From: Salinisphaera hydrothermalis
GTDB taxonomy: Bacteria; Pseudomonadota; Gammaproteobacteria; Nevskiales; Salinisphaeraceae
Assembly: GCF_040361195.1 (NCBI RefSeq)
Contig: NZ_APNE01000002.1
Reading direction: 5' to 3' (one strand)
DNA: 64,000 nt
Part shown: piece by piece, positions 1 to 8,593 of the stretch
Numbering within the stretch: the stretch's first letter is position 1
Layout: each line of letters begins with the position of its first letter
The notes under the pieces: model-generated
What the model was told of the DNA's origin: nothing
The model's database searches: none
What the model saw: only the letters and a program-made list of their open reading frames with translations
Program-made: the position numbers and the translations under genes

Positions 1-759
1 CGGGTTGATCGCGACGTCGGTCTGCAAGAACGGCACGTACTGATCGTCGGCCAGACTACGTCCCTTGGCCGATACGATGCCCGCGGTCACCGACGTCTCG
101 AAGCCGAACGGCGAGCCGATGGCCACCACCCAGGCGCCGACATCCAGCTTGTTCGGATCGCCGATCTTGACGGTCGGCAGATGATCCGCCTTGACTTTGA
201 GTACGGCCACGTCGCTGTCCGGGTCCGCGCCAACCACCTTGGCGATCAGCTGACGGCGATCGTTGAGCTTGACCACGATCTGGCCGGCCCCCGCGATCAC
301 ATGACGATTGGTGAGGATGTAACCGTTCGGCGAAATAATGAAACCGGAGCCGAGCGAGACATGCTCGCTGTCGTCTGGCATCTGCGGCGGGGCCGGGCCG
401 TTGCCTTGATCATCGTCACCAAAGAAACGATGCAGCCAGTCACGAAGCGCGTCGCCCTGCCCCTGCGGCGCGGCCGAACCCCCAGATCCGGCGTTCTTGC
501 CCGGCGGTTGCGCCCGCGGCGGCAATGCGCTGATGTTGACCACGGCCGGCGACACTTGTTTAACCAGTCGCGTGAAGTCAGGCAGTCCCGAGACTAGCGG
601 CTGATCGCCGCCGTCGTTCTGTTTTTCGGCCTTGGTCGGCTTGGCAGCATCCGCCTGTTGTTTGCCGGATTGCGAATCGCTGCCTCCGCATCCAGCCAGC
701 ACTAACGCACAACTCAGAATCAGGATAGCCCAACCCGCGCGTCTGCAAAGAATTTGCAT
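1..759 (-). CDS. mucD: DegP/MucD-type periplasmic serine protease, lipoprotein form (3' end outside window)
   Basis: HtrA-family protease that degrades misfolded envelope proteins and belongs to the sigma-E response. The 253 visible residues start at an ATG and run off the window edge. Residues 1-24 are a lipoprotein signal with lipobox LAGC (Cys24, Gly at +2), so the protein is probably outer-membrane anchored and periplasm-facing rather than soluble. The trypsin fold follows: LGSGFIISPNGYILTNRHV holds catalytic His153, and DPDSDVAVLKV holds Asp183. The catalytic Ser and the PDZ domains lie outside the window. A Gly/Pro/Gln-rich loop (about residues 82-130) precedes the catalytic core. It lies downstream of rpoE-rseA-rseB on the same strand, as mucD does in pseudomonads. 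Confidence 0.9.
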   Translation of the reverse strand, partial: MQILCRRAGWAILILSCALVLAGCGGSDSQSGKQQADAAKPTKAEKQNDGGDQPLVSGLPDFTRLVKQVSPAVVNISALPPRAQPPGKNAGSGGSAAPQGQGDALRDWLHRFFGDDDQGNGPAPPQMPDDSEHVSLGSGFIISPNGYILTNRHVIAGAGQIVVKLNDRRQLIAKVVGADPDSDVAVLKVKADHLPTVKIGDPNKLDVGAWVVAIGSPFGFETSVTAGIVSAKGRSLADDQYVPFLQTDVAINP

Positions 760-1160
760 GGCGTCGTCCCTATGTCGGTGGTCGGCGTCGTGTCTCCCTG
801 ACGCCATTATTTGCTCAGTCTATGGCCTGTTGATGTTTCGCGCGAGTCCAAGTCACGCGCTGTCTGGCAATGAGCGTCGAATAGCAACAACAAGTACGGC
901 CGGAGGGACGGTCGCGCGGAAGACCGCACTCACGCTGTCTACCGCCGTGTCGTGATTCGTCCGCCCGCCTGTTGGGATTCGGGCCTGCCTATCGATACGA
1001 CCGGAGGTCGCGCGCCCCCCGAGCCACGGCACGAAACCTCAACAGACCCTAGCGAAGCCGACTTGCGCCGCAGCACCTCCGACTCCGGCGCGCCGATCAC
1101 GCCGAACAACACCACGGCGCCCGCTCGTCGAGCCGACTACTTGGGGCACGGGCCCGAGGC
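760..1160. other. Intergenic gap between rseB and mucD
   Basis: About 400 bp with no convincing gene on either strand. Short open frames here lack recognisable domains. In Pseudomonas this slot holds mucC (rseC); I looked for an RseC-like reading frame on the minus strand and did not find one. The stretch probably carries the mucD promoter. Confidence 0.55.
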
Positions 1161-2174
1161 TCAGTGGCTACTCGACGCTTTGGCCGCGGCTTTTTTCGTC
1201 TGCACCAGATTTTCGGCAATACGACGGGCCGTGATGGCCGGCACCTCGCCCACGACCGTGATTTGCGTGTTACCCACGATGTCGCCGTAGGCATTGACCG
1301 CGCCCATGCGGGTCGCGCCTTTCAAGGGGGCCCGCAGGCCCGCGGGCGCGATGAACGCCGAGACCGTGGCCACGCCGTCGGTAAACAACATCTGTCGAAC
1401 CGAGGCGTTCGGCGTCAGTTGCCGAACGCCATCCTCCGCGAGTTTAAAACCTGGCGGCAGATCGGTAGCCTTCCATTGCTCCTCGGGTTCGTCCGATGGG
1501 CTTTCGGCCACATGCACGGCCTGATGCCGCACGATCCGAAAACCCCGGACATCGTAGCTCGGCACGAACTCCGAGTCCGAAATGGTTTTGGGGAACGATA
1601 CGTCGGTGAACATCATCTGTTCGAGACGCTTGCCGTGGTCGAGCAGATCGAGCTTGAGCGGCAGCTCGGTCTTACTGTCGATCAACATCTTGTAGCCGTA
1701 GCGATATTTATCGCGGGGCTGAATGGCGATCACGTGGCAATCGCGGCCCGCAGTACGGGTCGTGCCGAGATCAAGCACCTTGTAATTGGCTCTAAGCTGC
1801 TTGGGAGAGAAGTGCGACACGCTGCCCAGCAGGCTTTTCGGCGGATGTTCGGAGACAAGCACCAGCTTGTGATCCGGCAGGATCGAGGTGACCTTGTCGC
1901 CTTTGCGGATGATCTCTCGAGCCTGACCGCTGAGCGAGACCAGGCGCTCCTCTTCCATATGATCGTGGTATCGATGCACGATCTTGAGCGTATCCGCGTC
2001 GCCATGGCGCAGATACACGATGACGCCGCTATAGGTTTCGCGGCGTACGGCATCGGAAGCCTGGCTAAGAAGATCGATGGCCTGCGCGCTGTCGTCGCCT
2101 TTCTTGGGCGACGCGGCGAGAGCCGGTGCGATCAATCCGAATAGGACGAGGAACGCAGTTAGCGCTCTCGTCAC
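1161..2174 (-). CDS. rseB: Periplasmic sigma-E regulator RseB/MucB
   Basis: RseB binds the periplasmic part of the anti-sigma factor RseA and protects it from DegS cleavage; off-pathway LPS or lipoproteins release it. The 337-residue protein begins with a Sec signal peptide (residues 1-20, ending APALA), followed by the LolA-like N-terminal domain (about 30-200) and the smaller C-terminal domain (about 225-325). Length is close to the E. coli protein (318). Its ATG overlaps the rseA stop by 4 bp, so the two are translationally coupled. The order rpoE-rseA-rseB is the standard one. Confidence 0.93.
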   Translation of the reverse strand: MTRALTAFLVLFGLIAPALAASPKKGDDSAQAIDLLSQASDAVRRETYSGVIVYLRHGDADTLKIVHRYHDHMEEERLVSLSGQAREIIRKGDKVTSILPDHKLVLVSEHPPKSLLGSVSHFSPKQLRANYKVLDLGTTRTAGRDCHVIAIQPRDKYRYGYKMLIDSKTELPLKLDLLDHGKRLEQMMFTDVSFPKTISDSEFVPSYDVRGFRIVRHQAVHVAESPSDEPEEQWKATDLPPGFKLAEDGVRQLTPNASVRQMLFTDGVATVSAFIAPAGLRAPLKGATRMGAVNAYGDIVGNTQITVVGEVPAITARRIAENLVQTKKAAAKASSSH

Positions 2175-2923
2175 TGCGTCACATCCTGTCCATAAGCGGC
2201 AACTCGCACCAGCGCCGGCGTGGTGCTCGACATGCCATAGCCGCGCGCCATGCCGTTGTGATCGACCAGATAACCGTTGAGCTCATCGCGTACCGCCGGA
2301 TCCGAGACCGACCAATGGTCCGCCGACGCATCAGACCCGCCCATGCTGGCGGCGCCTTGCGCGCTCATCCCCGCCGCGGCGACCGTTCGCACCCCGGCCG
2401 GCTGCGCCTGAACCGAACTGAAATCGGCCAGCTGGTTGTTCCAACCGCCACTACCGAAGCCCTGGCGCTCCTGCTGGCTATCGGCAACGCGGCGGGTGCT
2501 GGTTGGATTGTTCTCGGCCGTCGCTATGCGCCCCTCCGAACCGGAGGTGCCGGTACGAACGAACGGGTTGCCGGCGAGAAGCACGACACCGGCCACAGAG
2601 GCGGCCGCGGCCATGCCCGCCACACCGCGCCAGCGGCGCGTACGGGTGCGACGCCCCCTGGGGGTCATCGGCAACACGTTGCTGTTCGGCACAGCCGTCT
2701 CGCGATGTTCGTCGGCCGCGATGGCCGACATGACGCGATTGGCGAACCCCGTATCAACGTCCACCGCGGGCTCGGCGCTGTGTGAACGCAGGGTGGTCCG
2801 AATCCAGTGCTGACGTGTCCAGCTGTCGCGCAGTGCCTCGTCACGCAACAGCGCGTTGACCACCGAATCAGCCTCGTCTCGCGTGGCTTCGTTATCCAGA
2901 AAGGCGGACAACTGCTCGTTCAT
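2171..2923 (-). CDS. rseA: Anti-sigma-E factor RseA/MucA
   Basis: Single-pass inner-membrane protein that sequesters RpoE. The N-terminal domain (MNEQLSAFLDNEATRDEAD, then about 60 more residues) has the RseA_N signature that clamps the sigma factor. One membrane segment spans about residues 100-118, and the periplasmic C-terminal domain is rich in Ala, Gly and Ser. I chose the ATG at 2923 because homology starts there and GAGG lies just upstream; a longer open frame upstream overlaps rpoE and is not needed. It lies 7 bp after rpoE. At 250 residues it is slightly longer than E. coli RseA (216), the extra length being in the low-complexity periplasmic part. Confidence 0.92.
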   Translation of the reverse strand: MNEQLSAFLDNEATRDEADSVVNALLRDEALRDSWTRQHWIRTTLRSHSAEPAVDVDTGFANRVMSAIAADEHRETAVPNSNVLPMTPRGRRTRTRRWRGVAGMAAAASVAGVVLLAGNPFVRTGTSGSEGRIATAENNPTSTRRVADSQQERQGFGSGGWNNQLADFSSVQAQPAGVRTVAAAGMSAQGAASMGGSDASADHWSVSDPAVRDELNGYLVDHNGMARGYGMSSTTPALVRVAAYGQDVTQ

Positions 2924-2930
2924 AACAACC

Positions 2931-3506
2931 TCACTTGTCCGAAAGGGACACCAGCTTTTCCTCGATCGCCGCACGTGCGCGAAATATTCGCGAGCGTACG
3001 GTGCCGACCGGGCAATCCATCGACTGCGCAATCTCTTCGTAACTCATGCCGTCGAGTTCGCGCAACATGATCGCCGTACGTAGATCCTCTGGCAGTTCGC
3101 GTATGGCCGTAATCACCGCATTGCGGATCTCCTCGCTTTCCATCAGGGCCTCGGGGGTGTCCTGTTCGGAAAAACGATCCGTGTGCCCGAAGGCCTCGGC
3201 ATCCGCGACGTCGATATCCTGACTGGCCGGCCGACGAGACCGTGCCACCAGGTAATTCTTCGCCGTGTTGATCGAAATACGGTAGAGCCATGTATAGAAC
3301 GCGCTATTGCCCTTGAACCCAGCCAGCGCGCGATAGGCCTTGATGAAAGCCTCTTGCGCGACATCGGGCGCGTCGGCCGGGCTGACGTATCGCGCGACCA
3401 ATTTCACGACCTTGTGCTGATACTTGCGCACCAGCAGGTCGAATGCGCGATTGTCGCCGGCCTGTGCCCGCGCGACGAGCTGATCGTCGGAAGCGTCTTC
3501 GCTCAT
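2931..3506 (-). CDS. rpoE: RNA polymerase sigma-E factor RpoE/AlgU
   Basis: ECF sigma factor for the envelope-stress regulon. Of its 191 residues, sigma-2 (about 10-95) includes AFDLLVRKYQHKVVKLVARY and DVAQEAFIKAYRAL, and sigma-4 (about 130-185) includes REMD-like LRELDGMSYEEIAQSMDCP and GTVRSRIFRARAAIEEKL. Length and sequence match E. coli RpoE and Pseudomonas AlgU. It is the first gene of rpoE-rseA-rseB. A candidate self-recognised promoter lies about 95 bp upstream. Confidence 0.97.
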   Translation of the reverse strand: MSEDASDDQLVARAQAGDNRAFDLLVRKYQHKVVKLVARYVSPADAPDVAQEAFIKAYRALAGFKGNSAFYTWLYRISINTAKNYLVARSRRPASQDIDVADAEAFGHTDRFSEQDTPEALMESEEIRNAVITAIRELPEDLRTAIMLRELDGMSYEEIAQSMDCPVGTVRSRIFRARAAIEEKLVSLSDK

Positions 3507-3598
3507 CTAAACGCGGCACGTGTCCGAGCTACGGATTGTCAGGACAGATCGGCGTACATTTGCCTCGCTTTGCCAAAGCACCATGTCGGCGTTACTCC

Positions 3599-3626
3599 CG
3601 TAGACCACGGCCATCGCGAATAGTTC
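3599..3626 (-). promoter_or_regulatory. Candidate sigma-E promoter of rpoE
   Basis: On the minus strand GAACTA (3626-3621), a 16-bp spacer and TCTACG (3604-3599) resemble the sigma-E consensus GAACTT-N16-TCTGA. It lies upstream of rpoE, where autoregulation is expected. The match is partial, so this is a hypothesis. Confidence 0.35.
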
Positions 3627-3754
3627 GCTAATTTTTTGAAGGCTTTGGCAAATCACCATGCGGGCGATATCCATCCGGCTGACGACGATAAACGGGGCCA
3701 TTCTAGCGACGCAGGTGCTCGACGTCATTCGCGCACCGTTCAGGCATGGGACAA

Positions 3755-5131
3755 TCAAGGCCCGTTCGCCCTGGCAGGACAAGACCCGGCCCCGAGCCAG
3801 GCGCCATCACGAGCGATGAAACGGGCCACCGCGCGCTGTGCACAGTGATCGTGTGCGAGTACGCCGTGCCCGGCACCTGCGACCGGGAGAAACTGCCAAC
3901 CGGGATGTCGCAAAACCGCCTGCCCGGCGGATAGCGGCGATGTCAGCACATCCCGAGCCCCGGCGATCACGAGCGTGGGAATGTCGATGCGACTCGCCAC
4001 GGCCTCGAGTCGGGGGACAGGCCATTGCCGACACGGGTCGTTGATCGCAGCTGGCGTTCCCGCCGTCTTCGAAACGGGTCTGAACGAGCAGCGGGTACTC
4101 CAGTACACCGGAGCCCTGCCCCCGCGCCGCTGATCCAACGCGACCAGCGGTTCGGCGAGCGCCGATAGCGCTGCCGGCTCGTAGACGGCGTGCCGAAGGG
4201 CATGAATCACGCGTACATCGTCGCGCTCGTCATACGCCGACAACATGATCATAGCCCGTACGGCGGCGCCATCGATCCGGACGGTCTTCGCCCGTCGCGG
4301 GGGCTCGGCGGTCGTGATCATCGATGGATGCCGACGTCGCGACGCGATCAGACCGTCAATCGCGACCGCGAGCGACGGGACCGACAACCGGCAGACCAAG
4401 CGGCGGCGGCAGTCCTGCAACAGTTGTTGCCGGCGGCGCCGGTACGCGAGCGCCTGACGGCGACGCGCCGGCAGTGGTTGCAGAACCGGCGAATCAAGAA
4501 TCAGCAATTGGACATCGTTCGGGTGCGTGGCCGCTAGCCGTCGTGCCAGCAGCGCGCCATAAGACTCGGCCCAGATCACCACGCTGCCCTGATTCAGGGT
4601 GTCGATCAGACGATGCAAATCGGCAACCTGGGCGCGGGCACCGAGGCTGGCAGCGGTCACAGGCCCCAATCGTTTGAAACATCGACCAAGCGCGTCCGCA
4701 CTGGCCGGGCCACCCAGCTCGGAACAGCGCGGGCGCGGCGTACTCATTCCCGTACCAAGCGGGTCGAAGATCACCAGATCCCGCGGCCAGCCGGCGGTTT
4801 GCTGGAATATCCGCCAGGCCCGCAGCGCAGACGCGTGTTGCCCACCGGCGTCCCCCGGGCCGCCCGGCACATAGACCACCGGGTGGGGTGTCGCCCGGTC
4901 GGGACGAGCCTGCAAACGGGTGATACGCAGGCGGACCGGTCGCGAACCGAGATGATCGCCGGGCGTGAATTCGCCGCAGCGCATGACCGCCGCGCTGCGG
5001 CCCGCGTCGGCTCCGGCCGGACACGACATCCAGTGAATACGCGGGCTCGCCGCGGCGACTGCCCCTGTCGCGATCAATAGCAGCGCCCAAGCGAACCGCC
5101 GGCATCGGCGCGCCAGCAGGCAAGCCGTCAT
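3755..5131 (-). CDS. Secreted alpha/beta hydrolase, tripeptidyl-aminopeptidase-like
   Basis: 458-residue serine hydrolase of the proline-iminopeptidase/TAP family. An Arg-rich N terminus and a hydrophobic stretch (about 13-29) form a signal peptide, so it is exported. The oxyanion segment YVPGGPGDAGG (about 87-97), FDPLGTGMS (122-130) and the nucleophile elbow WAESYGA (Ser190) are all present; the elbow has Ala where most members have Gly. Towards the C terminus IPTLVIAGARDVLTSP supplies the acid and GAGHGVLAHDHCA the His, the TAP-like C-terminal subdomain. Its start overlaps the ygfX stop (ATGA), so it is the last gene of the sdh-sdhE-ygfX transcription group. The substrate is unknown. Confidence 0.8.
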   Translation of the reverse strand: MTACLLARRCRRFAWALLLIATGAVAAASPRIHWMSCPAGADAGRSAAVMRCGEFTPGDHLGSRPVRLRITRLQARPDRATPHPVVYVPGGPGDAGGQHASALRAWRIFQQTAGWPRDLVIFDPLGTGMSTPRPRCSELGGPASADALGRCFKRLGPVTAASLGARAQVADLHRLIDTLNQGSVVIWAESYGALLARRLAATHPNDVQLLILDSPVLQPLPARRRQALAYRRRRQQLLQDCRRRLVCRLSVPSLAVAIDGLIASRRRHPSMITTAEPPRRAKTVRIDGAAVRAMIMLSAYDERDDVRVIHALRHAVYEPAALSALAEPLVALDQRRGGRAPVYWSTRCSFRPVSKTAGTPAAINDPCRQWPVPRLEAVASRIDIPTLVIAGARDVLTSPLSAGQAVLRHPGWQFLPVAGAGHGVLAHDHCAQRAVARFIARDGAWLGAGSCPARANGP

Positions 5132-5595
5132 GGGCGCTGTTTATGCGGCGGCGTAACACGACAGCGGGCGCGCAAGCGCCGGTGCACATCGGCATCCACG
5201 GCATCGAACGGAATGACGACCGATCGCGTCAGGCGACGATTCGCCGGGCGTATCCGCAGACGAACCCAGACGGCGCCCCAACTTCTAGCTTCGACGCAGT
5301 GACCTTCCCAGGTTCGGCCCCGAATGTCCTCGCAGTACAACCGGTGATCGGCGCTCCAACGCAGGCGGCACAGCGCTCCAGCGTCACGCTGCGTCAACCG
5401 ACGTTCGGCGGAGTACGCCAAGAGCACGACGCCAACGGCCGGCAAGAGAAGAATCGGCGACGCGAGACTCCATACGAGAAGTACACCCAACGCCAAGACA
5501 TGAGCCAACGCGCTGAGCGCCCGAAGCGCACGAGACGGGCGAAACGTGACGTGAATGGTATCGGCGAAGCTCACGTCCACAGCATAGGCGGCCAT
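5128..5595 (-). CDS. ygfX: YgfX/CptA family membrane protein
   Basis: Small inner-membrane protein paired with SdhE in many gammaproteobacteria. In E. coli YgfX has been proposed as a toxin acting on cytoskeletal proteins, with SdhE (CptB) as partner; that role is disputed. Of 155 residues, the N terminus has FRPSRALR, followed by two membrane segments (about 15-50) and a soluble C-terminal domain with RLRWSADHRLYCEDIRG and VVIPFDAVDADVHRRLR, typical of this family. I chose the ATG at 5595; an in-frame TTG ten codons upstream is possible. It overlaps the following hydrolase by 4 bp. Confidence 0.75.
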   Translation of the reverse strand: MAAYAVDVSFADTIHVTFRPSRALRALSALAHVLALGVLLVWSLASPILLLPAVGVVLLAYSAERRLTQRDAGALCRLRWSADHRLYCEDIRGRTWEGHCVEARSWGAVWVRLRIRPANRRLTRSVVIPFDAVDADVHRRLRARCRVTPPHKQRP

Positions 5596-5634
5596 ACCAA
5601 CGCACGGCCAGCCGACGACGCGCAAACCGGCGGA

Positions 5635-5886
5635 TCAGGTCCCCGGCGGCCGCTGGAACTCGCGGATGCGCGCCAGAAGCTCCGCCTGTACGGGGTTGTC
5701 CGGCTCGGCGCGCCCCATCATGAGCACCCAGAGATCCGGATCTTCGTGATTCAGCAGATTAACGAACTCGGCATGCTGGCGCTCGGTCAACGCGTCATAA
5801 TCGGAGCGAACGAACCGCTCAAGCAGCACGTCCAATTCTTTCATGCCTCGTCGGCACAACCAGCGGACCCGGGATTTTTCGCTCAT
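5635..5886 (-). CDS. sdhE: FAD assembly factor SdhE
   Basis: Promotes covalent attachment of FAD to SdhA. The 83-residue protein has the family hallmark RRGMKELD (the RGxxE motif), then YDALTERQHAEFVNLLNHEDPDLWVLMMG, matching the five-helix SdhE fold; E. coli SdhE has 88 residues. The ATG at 5886 is preferred over an in-frame TTG four codons upstream. It lies downstream of sdhB, behind a hairpin, and upstream of ygfX. The same locus also encodes a DUF1674 protein of related function. Confidence 0.93.
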   Translation of the reverse strand: MSEKSRVRWLCRRGMKELDVLLERFVRSDYDALTERQHAEFVNLLNHEDPDLWVLMMGRAEPDNPVQAELLARIREFQRPPGT

Positions 5887-5904
5887 ATCGGCACTCAATA
5901 CGAC

Positions 5905-5934
5905 AAAGCCCCGCGACGACGAACGCCGCGGGGC
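5905..5934 (-). terminator. Hairpin after sdhB
   Basis: GCCCCGCG (5908-5915) pairs with CGCGGGGC (5927-5934), followed on the minus strand only by TTTG. It is a weak terminator or an mRNA-stabilising hairpin, and could reduce read-through from sdhCDAB into sdhE-ygfX. Confidence 0.55.
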
Positions 5935-5956
5935 AGCAACAGAATCACGCCAACAA

Positions 5957-6736
5957 TCAGGTGCGGCGTTCGACCATTAGCTTCTTGGTCTCGGCGATCG
6001 CCTTGGCGGGGTTCAATCCCTTCGGGCAGGTATTGGTGCAATTCATGATGGTATGGCACCGATACAGCTTGAACGGATCTTCGAGATCGTCCAAACGCTC
6101 ACCCGTGGCTTCATCGCGCGAATCCACGATCCAGCGATAGGCCTGCAGCAGCACCGCCGGGCCCAGATAACGCTCGGGGTTCCACCAGTAGCTTGGGCAG
6201 GACGTCGAACAGCAGGCACAGAGGATGCACTCGTAATAGCCGTCCAGCTTGGCGCGATCCTCGGGCGTCTGCAGCCGCTCGCGGGTGGGCTTGGCGGTAT
6301 CGGTCTTGATCCACGGCTCGATCGACTCGAGCTGGGCATAGAAGTGGGTCAGATCGGGCACGAGGTCCTTCACCACCGGCATATGCGGCAGCGGGTAGAT
6401 GCGCACATCGCCATCGATGTCCTCGATGCGCGTGATGCAGGCCAGCGTGTTCTTGCCATCGATGTTGAACGCACACGAGCCGCATACGCCTTCACGACAG
6501 GAGCGCCGGAAGGTCAGTGTCGGATCGATTTCATTCTTGATCTTGATGACCGCGTCGAGAACCATCGGGCCGCAGCGGTCGAGATCGATGTCGTAGCTGT
6601 CCACACGTGGGTTTTCGCCGGACTCGGGCTCCCAGCGATAGACCCGGAAGGTCTTGACGTTTTTCGCGTCCTTCGGCGCCGGATAGCGCTTGCCCTTGGA
6701 GATACGCGAGTTCTTGGGCAGTCGAAATTCAGCCAT
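5957..6736 (-). CDS. sdhB: Succinate dehydrogenase iron-sulfur subunit SdhB
   Basis: Carries the three Fe-S clusters that pass electrons from SdhA-FAD to ubiquinone. The 2Fe-2S ligands are in SCREGVCGSCAFNIDGKNTLAC (about residues 78-100). The C-terminal 4Fe-4S and 3Fe-4S clusters are in CILCACCSTSCPSYWWNP and CHTIMNCTNTCPKGLNP. At 259 residues it is about 20 longer than E. coli SdhB because of a basic N-terminal extension (FRLPKNSRISKGKRYPAP), as is common in alpha-proteobacterial and mitochondrial forms. It is last of sdhC-sdhD-sdhA-sdhB. Confidence 0.97.
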   Translation of the reverse strand: MAEFRLPKNSRISKGKRYPAPKDAKNVKTFRVYRWEPESGENPRVDSYDIDLDRCGPMVLDAVIKIKNEIDPTLTFRRSCREGVCGSCAFNIDGKNTLACITRIEDIDGDVRIYPLPHMPVVKDLVPDLTHFYAQLESIEPWIKTDTAKPTRERLQTPEDRAKLDGYYECILCACCSTSCPSYWWNPERYLGPAVLLQAYRWIVDSRDEATGERLDDLEDPFKLYRCHTIMNCTNTCPKGLNPAKAIAETKKLMVERRT

Positions 6737-6799
6737 GGTGAGGCTCCATTTCCAAAGTGACCGGCCGGCGCACGCGGCGCCGGCCGTGATAATCCAACG

Positions 6800-8593
6800 C
6801 TAGTAAACGCGTTCCTTGGGCGGGATGTGCTCCATCTCGTCGGTCATGGGATTGATGTGCACCGGACGATATTCGATGCGCACGTCCGTCTCGCCGCTGT
6901 TGTGCCAGGTGAGCGTGTGCTTCATCCAGTTTTCGTCGTCGCGCTCGGTGTATTCCTCGTGGGCGTGCGCCCCGCGGGATTCCTTGCGGTTGGCCGCGGC
7001 GTGCATGGTGCAGATGGCGCAACCCAGAAGGTTTTCCAGCTCCATGGTCTCGACCAGATCGCTGTTCCAGGTCATGGAGCGGTCGGTCACCGACACATCG
7101 GCAAACGATTCGACTTCCTTACCGATCTGCTCGACGCCCTTGGCCAGGTTGTCTTCGTTACGGAAGACCGCCGCATACTTCTGCATCGACTCCTGCAGGC
7201 TGTCGCGCAGCTGGGCGGTCGGCGTGCTGCCCTTGGCATAACGTAGCCGATCGAAGCGATCCAGCGCCTTCTGCTCCGAGGCCGACGTATTGGCCTTGTG
7301 CATCTTGCCCTTGGGCACGACCTCTTCGCAGCGATGCGCGGCGGCGCGGCCGAACACCACGAGATCGAGCAGCGAGTTGGAGCCCAGTCGGTTGGCACCG
7401 TGCACCGAGACACAACCCGTCTCGCCGACAGCCATCAGCCCGGGCACGACGGATTCCGGATCGCCGTCCTTGAGCGTGACCACTTCGCCGAAGGCGTTCG
7501 TCGGAATCCCGCCCATGTTGTAGTGAACGGTGGGCAGCACCGGAATCGGCTCTTTGGTGGCATCCACGCCGGAGAAGATGCGAGCCGTTTCGGTGATGCC
7601 CGGCAGGCGTTCGTGCAGCACTTCCGGGCCCAGATGCTCCAGATGCAGGAGCATATGATCGCCCTTCTCACCGACACCACGGCCTTCGTTGATTTCGACC
7701 GTTTCCGCCCGGCTGACCACGTCACGTGAGGCCAGATCCTTGGCGTTCGGGGCGTAGCGTTCCATGAAACGCTCGCCCTCGGAGTTGGTCAGATAACCGC
7801 CCTCGCCGCGTGCGCCTTCGGTGATCAGGCAGCCCGCGCCGTAGATACCGGTCGGATGGAACTGGACGAATTCCGGATCCTGGAGCGGCAGACCGGCGCG
7901 CAGCGCCATGCCGATGCCGTCGCCGGTACAGGTATGCGCCGACGTGCAGGAGAAATAAGCCCGGCCGTAACCGCCGGTCGCCAAGATCACCTGATGCGCC
8001 CGGAAGCGATGCAGCTGGCCGCCCTGGAGATCCCAGGCCAGCACGCCCTTGCACTCGCCGTCTTCAGTCATCAGCAGGTCGATCGCGAAGTATTCGATGA
8101 AGAATTCCGCGCGCGCCTTGAGCGACTGCTGATACAGCGTATGCAGCAGGGCGTGACCGGTACGGTCGGCTGCGGCACAGGTGCGCTGGGCGTTACCCTT
8201 GCCGAAGTGCGTGGTCATGCCGCCGAACGGACGCTGATAGATCTTGCCGTCCTCGGTGCGCGAGAACGGCACACCGTCGTGCTCGAGCTCGATGATTGCC
8301 GGGATAGCTTCCTTGGTGAGGTACTCGATCGCGTCCTGATCGCCGAGCCAGTCACTGCCCTTGATCGTGTCGTAGGCATGCCAGCGCCAGTCGTCCTCGC
8401 CCATGTTGCCGAGGGCCGAGGCAATGCCGCCCTGAGCCGCCACGGTATGGCTACGCGTCGGAAACACCTTGGTCACGCACGCTGTCTTCAAGCCCGCATC
8501 GGCCAGCCCTCGCGTGGCCCGCAGCCCGGCGCCGCCGGCGCCGACCACGACCACGTCGTGCTGATGTTCGATGATGTCGTAGCTTTCGCTCAT
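6800..8593 (-). CDS. sdhA: Succinate dehydrogenase flavoprotein subunit SdhA
   Basis: Oxidises succinate to fumarate with covalently bound FAD. Of 597 residues, the dinucleotide fold VVVGAGGAGLRATRGLA is at 15-31 and the FAD-linking His is in FPTRSHTVAAQGGI (about 45-58). Substrate and catalytic residues lie in the capping domain and HPTGIYGAGCLITEGARGEGG, and the C terminus is VHINPMTDEMEHIPPKERVY. Length matches the family (588-600). It follows sdhD with adjacent stop and start. Confidence 0.98.
   Translation of the reverse strand: MSESYDIIEHQHDVVVVGAGGAGLRATRGLADAGLKTACVTKVFPTRSHTVAAQGGIASALGNMGEDDWRWHAYDTIKGSDWLGDQDAIEYLTKEAIPAIIELEHDGVPFSRTEDGKIYQRPFGGMTTHFGKGNAQRTCAAADRTGHALLHTLYQQSLKARAEFFIEYFAIDLLMTEDGECKGVLAWDLQGGQLHRFRAHQVILATGGYGRAYFSCTSAHTCTGDGIGMALRAGLPLQDPEFVQFHPTGIYGAGCLITEGARGEGGYLTNSEGERFMERYAPNAKDLASRDVVSRAETVEINEGRGVGEKGDHMLLHLEHLGPEVLHERLPGITETARIFSGVDATKEPIPVLPTVHYNMGGIPTNAFGEVVTLKDGDPESVVPGLMAVGETGCVSVHGANRLGSNSLLDLVVFGRAAAHRCEEVVPKGKMHKANTSASEQKALDRFDRLRYAKGSTPTAQLRDSLQESMQKYAAVFRNEDNLAKGVEQIGKEVESFADVSVTDRSMTWNSDLVETMELENLLGCAICTMHAAANRKESRGAHAHEEYTERDDENWMKHTLTWHNSGETDVRIEYRPVHINPMTDEMEHIPPKERVY

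Noticed and set aside
760..1160. Possible mucC/rseC gene
   Set aside because: All minus-strand frames are short and lack the RseC Cys motif and membrane segments.
3507..3782. 91-codon minus-strand frame upstream of rpoE
   Set aside because: No ribosome-binding site or recognisable domain; overlaps the likely rpoE promoter and the end of the hydrolase gene.
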